Assembly (NCBI GenBank): GCA_963848475.1
Contig: CAWKDW010000007.1
Coordinates: forward strand, 91,826 to 155,825
Direction: 5' to 3'
DNA length: 64,000 nucleotides
From: Solirubrobacter sp963848475
Lineage (GTDB): Bacteria; Actinomycetota; Thermoleophilia; Solirubrobacterales; Solirubrobacteraceae
Made by a program: the position numbers and the translations under genes. The notes below the pieces were generated by a model. The model did no database searches and was not told the DNA's origin. It worked only from the letters and a program-made list of their open reading frames with translations. Positions 8,907 to 16,176 of the stretch are shown here, piece after piece (the stretch's first letter is position 1; the number at the start of each line of letters is the position of its first letter).

Positions 8907-9050
8907 TCAGTTCGCTTCGAGCTCGGCCTGGTGGAGTTGCGCCCACTCCTGCGCGAGTCGCAGTGCTCGTCCGGGCAGGTCACCGGAGAGGGTCGCGATC
9001 ACGATCGTGGGGCGGAGCGTGATCACGGTATGGGCACCCGACGAGCGCAT
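8907..9050 (-). pseudogene. DUF4160, second copy, 5' truncated
   Basis: An ATG-started frame of 47 codons whose last 32 residues match the C-terminal half of copy 1 (TIVIATLSGDLPGRALRLAQ, then EWAQLHQAELEAN). The conserved MYYRDHAPPHFHA half is missing and replaced by a short unrelated lead. It ends exactly where the start-less DUF2442 copy begins. Treated as a truncated remnant of the duplication. Confidence 0.65.
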
Positions 9051-9100
9051 CGACAGTCGGATTACGGGGAACTGGCCGATCGGTTCGGCAGAATGGACGC

Positions 9101-10582
9101 ATGCGACGAGACGGAGGCGTCCCAGTTCGCGCAGCGGCGCTCCTCTGCGCGCTTGCGCTGTTCGCCGTCCTTGCGGTGGGCGAGCCCGCGCACGCGGCGG
9201 GGCGGCCGAACTTCGTGTTCGTGCTCGCCGATGACCTGTCGAGCGACCTCGTCCCCTACATGCGCCAGGTGCAGGCGCTTCAGCGTGACGGGACGAGCTT
9301 CAGCCGCTACGTGGTGACGGACTCGCTGTGCTGCCCGTCGCGCGCGTCGATCCTCACCGGCCGATATCCGCATTCGACGGGCGTGATCCGCAACCAGCCG
9401 CCGGACGGCGGCTTCGAGATCTTCCACCCGTTCGCCGAGCGGAGCACGTTCGCGACCTCGCTGCTCGCCGCCGGCTATCGCACTGCGCTGATGGGCAAGT
9501 ACATGAACGGCTACACCCCACGTGGGGTCGTGGACGGGCGGTCGCGCTACGTGCCGCCGGGGTGGTCGGACTGGGCGGTTGCCGGCGACGGATACCGGCA
9601 GTTCAACTATGGCCTGCTGGAAGCGTCACCGGGCACGGCGCCGCACGTGACCTGGCACGGGCGTCGCTCGCGCGACTACCTGACCGACGTGATCTCGCGC
9701 CGCGGGCGCCGCTTCATCGGCGACGCGGTGCGGTCCGGGCAGCCGTTCATGCTCGAGCTGGCGCCGTTCGCTCCGCACGCCCCGTACACGCCGGCGCCGC
9801 GCGACCGAGGGCGTTTCGCGGATCTGACCGTGCCGCGCGGCGTGCTGTTCGACGCGGCGCCGCTCGAGGGGGCGCCGTCCTGGCTCCCGAGGAGGCCGCT
9901 GACCGCGCCAGAGATCGCGCAGCTGGACCGGAACTTCCGCAAGCGGGTCCGGTCGGTGCAGGCGATCGACCGGACGCTCGGCGCGGTCCGGCGACTGCTG
10001 CGGCGGCTCGGCGTGGAACAGGACACGTACGTGATCTTCACCTCCGACAACGGCTTCCACATGGGTCAGCGGCGGATGATGGAGGGCAAGCAGGGCGCGT
10101 GGGACCATGACGTCCGGGTGCCGCTCGTGGTCGCCGGTCCGGGCGTCCCGGCCGGCGCGACCGTCTCCCAGCTCGCATCCAATGTGGATCTGCGGCCGAC
10201 GTTCGAGGAACTCGCCGGCGCCCCGGTTCCGGCGCAGGTCGAGGGCCGCAGCCTCGCCGGGATGCTGCACACCGGCTTCGCGCCGAACTGGCGTGGCGTG
10301 ACGCTCATCGAACATCACGGGCCGCCCGGCGCGGGCGATCCCGACCGGCAGGATCATCTCGCCGGCAAGCCCCCGAACTATGAGGCGCTGCGCTTCCCGG
10401 ACGCCCTCTACGTCGCCTACGACAATCCGCGCAGGCCGCCGGAGTATTACGACCTTGTGACCGACCCGTACGAGCAGCGCAACGTCTACGCGTCGCTGCC
10501 GCCCGAACGTCAGCAGGAGCTGGCCGCCCGGCTTGACGCGCTTCGCACGTGCGTGGGCGTGGCCTGCTTGATCGCCGACTAG
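9101..10582 (+). CDS. Secreted sulfatase (alkaline-phosphatase superfamily, Cys-type)
   Basis: 493 residues. A signal peptide (residues 1-33, LLCALALFAVLAVGEPAHA) is followed by RPNFVFVLADDLSSDLVPYM with the metal-binding Asp pair (44-45). The sulfatase signature SLCCPSRASILTGRYPH has C77 placed for conversion to formylglycine. A second metal site is TYVIFTSDNGFHMGQ. The domain is complete and resembles the arylsulfatase/N-sulfoglucosamine group; the substrate cannot be deduced. A formylglycine-generating enzyme must be encoded elsewhere. The next gene, 38 bases on, is an arylsulfotransferase, so the two may act on the same extracellular sulfated aromatic or glycan pool. Confidence 0.92.
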   Translation: MRRDGGVPVRAAALLCALALFAVLAVGEPAHAAGRPNFVFVLADDLSSDLVPYMRQVQALQRDGTSFSRYVVTDSLCCPSRASILTGRYPHSTGVIRNQPPDGGFEIFHPFAERSTFATSLLAAGYRTALMGKYMNGYTPRGVVDGRSRYVPPGWSDWAVAGDGYRQFNYGLLEASPGTAPHVTWHGRRSRDYLTDVISRRGRRFIGDAVRSGQPFMLELAPFAPHAPYTPAPRDRGRFADLTVPRGVLFDAAPLEGAPSWLPRRPLTAPEIAQLDRNFRKRVRSVQAIDRTLGAVRRLLRRLGVEQDTYVIFTSDNGFHMGQRRMMEGKQGAWDHDVRVPLVVAGPGVPAGATVSQLASNVDLRPTFEELAGAPVPAQVEGRSLAGMLHTGFAPNWRGVTLIEHHGPPGAGDPDRQDHLAGKPPNYEALRFPDALYVAYDNPRRPPEYYDLVTDPYEQRNVYASLPPERQQELAARLDALRTCVGVACLIAD

Positions 10583-10620
10583 ACCGCGACTGTGGCGCGC
10601 GAGCCGGGTTCTCGAACGTC

Positions 10621-12363
10621 GTGTGGACTCTTACTGCGACCGTGATGACCTGCGCGTTCTGCGCGTTCTCTGTGCCTGCCGCGCCCGCCGCCACGATCTC
10701 GGCCTACCCGATGCCGGGGGCGCGCACCGCCGGCGCCAAGACCCAGATCAGCCTGCGTGGCGCGCCGCCCGCACAACTCGGAGCACTCGTGGTGACCGGC
10801 TCGCGCAGCGGGCGGCACACCGGCCAGCTGCGCGCGCACTCGGACGGCATGGGCGCGAGCTTCGTGCCCGCGAGGCCGTTCCGCGTCGGCGAGCGGGTCA
10901 CGGTGCGGAGCGGGATGGACATCGCCGGCGCGCGCAACGGCGACTACGGCTTCACCGTCGCCCGCCGCCCGCCGCCGCCGGTCACGCGTCCGGCTGAGCT
11001 CTCCAATGTCGGCAACGGCGCCGTTCAGCGGTTCGTCACCCGGCCCGAGCTCGTCCCGCCGGCTGTCGACGTCACGACGCGAGCGCCCGGCGCCGCGCCG
11101 GGACTCGTGTTCATCGCCCCGAAGGGCGGCCGCGGCCAGGACGGGCCGATGATCCTCGACGACGCCGGGCATGTGGTGTGGTTCAAGCCCGCCGGCAATC
11201 GCGAGGAGGCGACCGACTTCCGCGTGCAGAGCTATCAGGGCAAGCCCGTGCTCACCTGGTGGCAGGGCCGGCTGGTCGGCGGCGAGGGGCACGGTGAAGG
11301 CGTGATCTACGACGAGCACTACCGGCCGGTCCGGCGGGTGCGGGCCGGGAACGGCCTCAGCGCAGATCTGCACGAGTTCGAACTCACACCGCAGGGCACC
11401 GCGCTGTTGCTCAGCTACGACCGGGTGAAGATGGACCTACGTCCCTACGGCGGCTCGCGCGACGGCACGGTCGTCGACGGCGTCGTCCAGGAAGTCGACA
11501 TCGCCACCGGGCTCGTGGTGTTCGAATGGCACAGCGTCGACAGCGTCTCACCGCGGGAGTCGACGCTCCGTGCGCCCAAGGGCGCCGAGGGCTGGGACTA
11601 CATGCACCTCAACTCGGTCGCGCTCGACGCCGCCGGCGACTTCATCGTCTCCGCCCGGCGCGCGTCGACGGTCTACAAGATCGACCGTGAGACGGGCCGG
11701 ATCGCCTGGCGAATGGGCGGGAACGCCTCGACGTTGAAGATGGGACCCGGCACGGCGTTCTATCTCCAGCACGACGCACGCCCGCACGCCGACGGCACGA
11801 TCACGCTGTTCGACAACGCGTCGCCGCCTGCGTATCGCAAGGCCTCGCGCGCCGTCACCATCCGGGTCGACGAGCTGCGCGGCACGGCGACGCTCGTGCG
11901 CGCGCTCACGCACCCCCGCGGCCTTCTGTCGGCCACGCAGGGCGGTGTGCAGGCGCTCCCCAACGGCAACACGTTCGTCGGATGGGGCTCGCAGCGCTGG
12001 TTCACCGAGTACGACACCGCCGGGAACGTCGTCTTCGACGGCCATCTCGCACCCGGCAACGACAACTACCGCGCCTACCGATTCCCCTGGAACGGGTCGC
12101 CGGCGGCGGCCCCGCGCATCGTCGCCCGCCGCGGCAGTGGAACGAGCATGACGGTCCGGGCGAGCTTCAACGGCGCGACCGGCGTCGCGCGCTGGCAACT
12201 GCTGGCCGGCGGGTCGCCGAGCACGCTACGGCCGATCAGCACCGTTCCGACGGCGGGCTTCGAGACCGCGATCACCGCCACACGCCGGACCTACGTGGCG
12301 ATGCGCGCGCTCGCCGCCGACGGCACGACGATCGGCACGTCACGGTCTGTGCGACCGCGATGA
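10621..12363 (+). CDS. Secreted arylsulfotransferase family protein
   Basis: About 580 residues from GTG 10621. I chose this start because it gives a clean signal peptide (MWTLTATVMTCAFCAFSVPA with an AxA-type cleavage site); the frame is open further upstream into the sulfatase gene. Family features: VQSYQGKPVLTWWQGRLVGG, then YMHLNSVALDAAGDFIVSAR, STVYKIDRETGRIAWRMGG, FYLQHDARPHADGTITLFDN and LPNGNTFVGWGS, the repeating propeller blades of the ASST_2 group. ASST enzymes move sulfate between phenolic donors and acceptors. The catalytic His is probably in the LQHDAR stretch. It follows the sulfatase closely on the same strand. Confidence 0.87.
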   Translation: MWTLTATVMTCAFCAFSVPAAPAATISAYPMPGARTAGAKTQISLRGAPPAQLGALVVTGSRSGRHTGQLRAHSDGMGASFVPARPFRVGERVTVRSGMDIAGARNGDYGFTVARRPPPPVTRPAELSNVGNGAVQRFVTRPELVPPAVDVTTRAPGAAPGLVFIAPKGGRGQDGPMILDDAGHVVWFKPAGNREEATDFRVQSYQGKPVLTWWQGRLVGGEGHGEGVIYDEHYRPVRRVRAGNGLSADLHEFELTPQGTALLLSYDRVKMDLRPYGGSRDGTVVDGVVQEVDIATGLVVFEWHSVDSVSPRESTLRAPKGAEGWDYMHLNSVALDAAGDFIVSARRASTVYKIDRETGRIAWRMGGNASTLKMGPGTAFYLQHDARPHADGTITLFDNASPPAYRKASRAVTIRVDELRGTATLVRALTHPRGLLSATQGGVQALPNGNTFVGWGSQRWFTEYDTAGNVVFDGHLAPGNDNYRAYRFPWNGSPAAAPRIVARRGSGTSMTVRASFNGATGVARWQLLAGGSPSTLRPISTVPTAGFETAITATRRTYVAMRALAADGTTIGTSRSVRPR

Positions 12364-12372
12364 AGCGGATCA

Positions 12373-12397
12373 CCGCCCGTAGGCGAATCGCGGGCGG
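12373..12397. terminator. Short hairpin between convergent genes
   Basis: CCGCCCG at 12373-12379 pairs with CGGGCGG at 12391-12397 around an 11-base loop. It lies between the convergent arylsulfotransferase and NmrA-type genes. There is no T tract, so this is only a possible weak terminator. Confidence 0.3.
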
Positions 12398-12421
12398 CGC
12401 ACCTCGGCGCGCGAGGGGGCG

Positions 12422-13327
12422 TCAGTACAACCGACTCAGCTGTGGCGCGCGGTTGAGCGAGCGCCATAGGTAATCGCGCACGTAGGTCTGCTGGATCGGG
12501 AAGCGCTCTAGGGTCGGCGTCATGTCGACGACGGCTCCGCCGGCGACGTGGAGCATCAGCTCGGCTACGGACTTCTCGACGGGCGCGGTCGCCTGCTCGG
12601 AGGTGTGGCGCAGGCTCTGCTCGGGCACGAAGGCGACCGCGATCGGGCGACCGGTGATGTCCTCGGCCATCCGGACGACGTCGAGTTGGCTCAGGGCCTG
12701 GGGGCCGCCGAGCTCGTAGGTGGCGCCCCCCGGCGCGGGGTTCAGCGCGGCGAGGACGGCGATCGCGGCGATGTCCTCGCGCGCGATCCAGGAGACGGGG
12801 CGATCGCCGCATCCGAGCACCTGCACGCTGCCGGCGGCGACGTCGAAGCCGCCGGCGGGGCCGAGCCAGAAGTCCATCAGGAAACCGGCGCGCAGGTTGG
12901 TGTGGTCGAGCTCGATCTCGTGCAGGTGGCGCTCGACCGCGCGCTTGGCGGCGATCAGGGGTGCGGCGTCGGCGATCGATCCCGACGCGGAGATCGTGAT
13001 CATGTGCCGGGCACCGGCGCGCTGGGAGGCATCGGCGAACGCGATCTGCCCGTCTCGGTCGACGGCGTGGATCGAGTCACCCGCGCCGCGAAGCGCCGCT
13101 CCGGTGACCGCCGAGATGACGACGCTCGCGCCCTCGCAGGCTGCGAGCAGCGAACCCGGGTTGGTGAGGTCGCCTGGGCGGAACTCGACGCCGAGGTCCT
13201 CGAGATCCGCGATCCGTGCGCCCGGGGAGATCGGCCGAACGATCGCGCAGACGGGCACCTTGCGAGCCCGCAGCCGGCGGCAGATCTCGAATCCGAGGGC
13301 TCCAGTGGCTCCGGCGACGAGAATCAT
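12422..13327 (-). CDS. NmrA-like NAD(P)-binding reductase/epimerase family protein
   Basis: 301 residues, atypical short-chain dehydrogenase. The Rossmann motif GATGALG is at 6-12; VCAIVRPISPGARIADLEDL follows, typical of NmrA/isoflavone-reductase-type proteins, and the C-terminal substrate region contains ALSQLDVVRMAEDITGRPIA. The usual catalytic Tyr-x-x-x-Lys is not seen where expected (AAKRAVERHLHEIEL is present), as in NmrA-type sensors. It could be a redox sensor or a small-molecule reductase. It is divergent from the first LuxR-ATPase gene with about 80 bases between starts, a layout typical of a regulator and its target. Confidence 0.85.
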   Translation of the reverse strand: MILVAGATGALGFEICRRLRARKVPVCAIVRPISPGARIADLEDLGVEFRPGDLTNPGSLLAACEGASVVISAVTGAALRGAGDSIHAVDRDGQIAFADASQRAGARHMITISASGSIADAAPLIAAKRAVERHLHEIELDHTNLRAGFLMDFWLGPAGGFDVAAGSVQVLGCGDRPVSWIAREDIAAIAVLAALNPAPGGATYELGGPQALSQLDVVRMAEDITGRPIAVAFVPEQSLRHTSEQATAPVEKSVAELMLHVAGGAVVDMTPTLERFPIQQTYVRDYLWRSLNRAPQLSRLY

Positions 13328-13406
13328 GCCCGAATCGTCGCCTCAAAGGGCCGACTTCGCATCAGGAGAACTACCGAAGTTCGCCGGAGAAATACGATTG
13401 GTCGCC

Positions 13407-16163
13407 GTGCTCGTGGGTCGAGGCTTCGAAACCACTGAACTTTGCCAGCTGATCGAGCATGTGCGTGCCGGCGACGGGCAGGCGCTCGCGCTGGAGGGGG
13501 AGCCGGGCGCGGGCAAGAGCGTCCTGCTCAGTTACGCCGCGGCGCAGGCGCCGGACATGACGGTGCTGACCGCGAGGGGCGTGCCGTCGGAGTCGGAGAT
13601 CTCCTTCTCGGGCCTGCTCGAGCTGCTGCGACCGCTGCTCGTCCATCTGCCGGAGCTGCCGCCGCCACAGGCCGCGGCACTCGCCGGGGCGATGGCGCTC
13701 GGGCCGCCGACCGGCGGCGACCGGTTCGCGGTGTACGCCGCGACGCTGAGCCTGCTCGCTCGCGCGGCACAGGACCGGCCGGTGCTGGCGATCGTCGACG
13801 ACGTGCACTGGTTGGATACCGCGTCCGCCGAGGCGGTTCGCTTCGCCGCGCGACGCGTGCGCGACGAACCGGTGGGGATGCTGTTCGCGCTGCGGCCGGG
13901 AGAGTTCGACGCGTCGGGCCTGTCGGTCCTGCGTGTGGAAGGGCTCGGCCGTGAGGCGTCGCTCGAACTGCTGCCGGTGGGCGTGGCGCCGGATGTGACC
14001 GAGGAGCTGCTGCGGGTGACCGGCGGCAACCCGCTGGCCCTCGTGGAGATCCCGGCCCTGCTGACGGCAGGCCAACTGGGTGGCCGAGAACCGCTCGATG
14101 ATCCGATGCGGGTCGGCGCGCGGGCCGAGCGCGCGTTCCTGACGCGCTTCGAGACGCTTCCGGTCCCGGCGCGGAGCGCGCTGCTGGTCGCGGCCGCGAG
14201 CGGCTCGCGGACCGTGGACTCGCTGTTGCGGGCCTTGGCCGCGAGTGGATTGGACGCGAGCGCACTCGAGGCGGCGGAATCGGCCGGGCTCGTGAACATC
14301 GACGGCTTCGCGCTCGAGTTCCGGCACCCGCTCGTGCGCTCGACGGTGTACCACGGCTCGCCCGCCGGCGACCGGCGAGCCGCCCATCGCGCTCTGGCGA
14401 GCGCGCTCTCCGACGATCGCGACGAGCACGCGACGGTGCGGCGCGCCTGGCATCTCGCGGCCGCGGCGATCGGGCCCGACGAGGATGTCGCCGAGCAGCT
14501 CGACGCGGCGGCGCGAGACGCGCGCGACCGCGCGGGCTACGCGGCGGCGGCGATCGCGTTCGAGCGGGCGGCCGAGCTCACCCCGGACGGCGACGCGCGG
14601 GCGAGCAGGAACCTGCGAGCGGTCGAGGCGTGGCAGCTGGCGGGACGCTCCGGTCGAGCGGTCACGCTGCTGGAGAGCACGCTGCCCGGCATCACGGACC
14701 CACTGCTGCGGGCGACCGCCTGCCATCTCAGCGGCCGGATCGACATGTGGCGCGGGCCCGCGACCGCGGCGAAGGTGCGGCTGATCAGCGAGGCCGCCCG
14801 GATCGAACCGGTCGCGCCCGAGCTCGCGGCACGCATGCTCACCGACGCGGTCACGGGCTCGATCGTCTCCGGCGCGATCGAGGAGGCGGTGAGCCTCGGC
14901 CGCCGTGCCCATGCCGCCGCCGCCCCGATCGGCGGGCTCCCCGAGCTGCTCGCCGCCCTGCAGCTCGGAAAGGCGCTGATCCTGCACGGCGAGCCGGAGG
15001 GAGATGCGCTGATCCTGCGCTGCGTCGAGCTGATGCAGGACGAGAATCCCCTCCAGCACGCGATGGAGCTCGCGCATTGCCTGCCGGCGCTGATGACGAT
15101 CGAGGCCTACGAGACCGCCCGCGCGGTGGCCGACCGCGTGATCCCCGCTGCCCGCACCGCCGGCGCCTTCGGGCTGCTGGCGTATTGCCTGGGCGCGCAG
15201 GCAGAGCTCGACGCGCGAATCGGCCACTGGGCGTCCGCTTACGCGGACGGATTCGAGTCGGTCGATCTGGCGCGCGAGTCGGGCCAGACCGGCCAACTCT
15301 CCTACAACCTGGCGCGGCTCGCGTGGGTGGAGGCCGGCCAGGGGCGCGAGGAGGCGTGCCTGGCACACGCGGCGGAGGCGCTGGAGTTGGCCGACGCGCT
15401 CGGTTTCGGCTCCTCGACGCTGTTCGCCGAGGCGGCGCTCGGGCTGCTCGAGCTCGGCACCGGCCAGTCGGAGGTCGCGATCGATCGCCTCGGCGCGTTG
15501 CTGCGGGCGGACGCGCTTGGCGTGCGCGAGCCGAACCGGATCGAATTCCGTTCTGACCTGATCGAGGCGGCCGTGCGCGCGGGGCGGCTCGACGTCGCCG
15601 AACACGCGCTCGCGGACCTGGCACGAGGGGTCGAGCGCAGCCGGCGTCCGATGTCGGTTGCGGCGCTCCATCGCGCTCGCGGGCTGCTCGCGTCCGACGA
15701 GGACTTCGCCGCCGAGTTCGAGGCCGCGCTCGTGGCCCACGGCGCCGGACGCACGCCGTTCGAGCGGGCACGCACGCAACTGTGCTTCGGCGAGCGGCTG
15801 CGGCGGGCACGCCGGCGCGCCGAGGGCCGCACGCAGTTGCGCGCGGCTGTCGCGCAGTTCGACCTGCTCGGTGCACGGCCGTGGGCGGAGCGTGCGCGGG
15901 TCGAGCTGCGGGCGAGCGGGGAGACGGCCCGCAAGCGCGATCCGACGTCGGCCGAGCAGCTGACCGCCCAGGAGCTCCAGGTCGCGCGGATCGTCGCCAA
16001 CGGTGCAAGCAATCGCGAGGCGGCGGCCGCGTTGTTCGTGAGCCCGAAGACGATCGACTCGCACCTGCACAGCGCGTACCGCAAGCTCGGGATCCGCTCG
16101 CGGACCGAGCTGGCGCGCCACGTCCTCGGAGGCGACGATGTCGTAATTCGGACGCCGGGCTGA
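13407..16163 (+). CDS. LuxR-family regulator with AAA/STAND ATPase (LAL type), paralogue 1
   Basis: 918 residues from GTG 13407. The frame stays open far upstream, but the family begins with the MLVGRGFETTEL pattern and the tandem paralogue starts identically (MLLGRADEVERI). TTG 13398 is an alternative. Walker A GEPGAGKS is at 31-38 and Walker B VLAIVDDVHWLDT near 127-139; a long alpha-helical TPR-like region follows. The C-terminal LuxR helix-turn-helix reads LTAQELQVARIVANGASNRE, then AAALFVSPKTIDSHLHSAYR. These large ATP-binding regulators sense an unknown ligand through the helical repeats. It is divergent from the NmrA-type gene. Confidence 0.92.
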   Translation: MLVGRGFETTELCQLIEHVRAGDGQALALEGEPGAGKSVLLSYAAAQAPDMTVLTARGVPSESEISFSGLLELLRPLLVHLPELPPPQAAALAGAMALGPPTGGDRFAVYAATLSLLARAAQDRPVLAIVDDVHWLDTASAEAVRFAARRVRDEPVGMLFALRPGEFDASGLSVLRVEGLGREASLELLPVGVAPDVTEELLRVTGGNPLALVEIPALLTAGQLGGREPLDDPMRVGARAERAFLTRFETLPVPARSALLVAAASGSRTVDSLLRALAASGLDASALEAAESAGLVNIDGFALEFRHPLVRSTVYHGSPAGDRRAAHRALASALSDDRDEHATVRRAWHLAAAAIGPDEDVAEQLDAAARDARDRAGYAAAAIAFERAAELTPDGDARASRNLRAVEAWQLAGRSGRAVTLLESTLPGITDPLLRATACHLSGRIDMWRGPATAAKVRLISEAARIEPVAPELAARMLTDAVTGSIVSGAIEEAVSLGRRAHAAAAPIGGLPELLAALQLGKALILHGEPEGDALILRCVELMQDENPLQHAMELAHCLPALMTIEAYETARAVADRVIPAARTAGAFGLLAYCLGAQAELDARIGHWASAYADGFESVDLARESGQTGQLSYNLARLAWVEAGQGREEACLAHAAEALELADALGFGSSTLFAEAALGLLELGTGQSEVAIDRLGALLRADALGVREPNRIEFRSDLIEAAVRAGRLDVAEHALADLARGVERSRRPMSVAALHRARGLLASDEDFAAEFEAALVAHGAGRTPFERARTQLCFGERLRRARRRAEGRTQLRAAVAQFDLLGARPWAERARVELRASGETARKRDPTSAEQLTAQELQVARIVANGASNREAAAALFVSPKTIDSHLHSAYRKLGIRSRTELARHVLGGDDVVIRTPG

Positions 16164-16176
16164 GATAGTTGCGTCC

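Larger units (their letters stand above)
7956..9050. repeat. Diverged tandem duplication of a DUF4160-DUF2442 gene pair starting at the tRNA 3' end
   Basis: Two direct copies, about 660 bp apart. Copy 1 begins with the tRNA end (CCGGCCCA at 7956-7963), a short GGTGT spacer and the DUF2442 3' end. Copy 2 begins with CCGGCCCA at 8615-8622, again a GGTGT spacer and the same gene 3' end. Alignment by eye continues through both genes with clear but imperfect identity. Copy 2 is degraded: the start of the second gene is lost and the first gene lacks its 5' half. No integrase or IS is visible. Confidence 0.8.

Noticed and set aside
7956..9050. An integrated phage or genomic island at the tRNA
   Set aside because: The repeat is only 8 bases and no integrase, excisionase or phage gene is present; recorded only as a duplicated module.
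8646..9050. Second DUF pair as a functional copy
   Set aside because: It lacks a usable start in one gene and half of the other.
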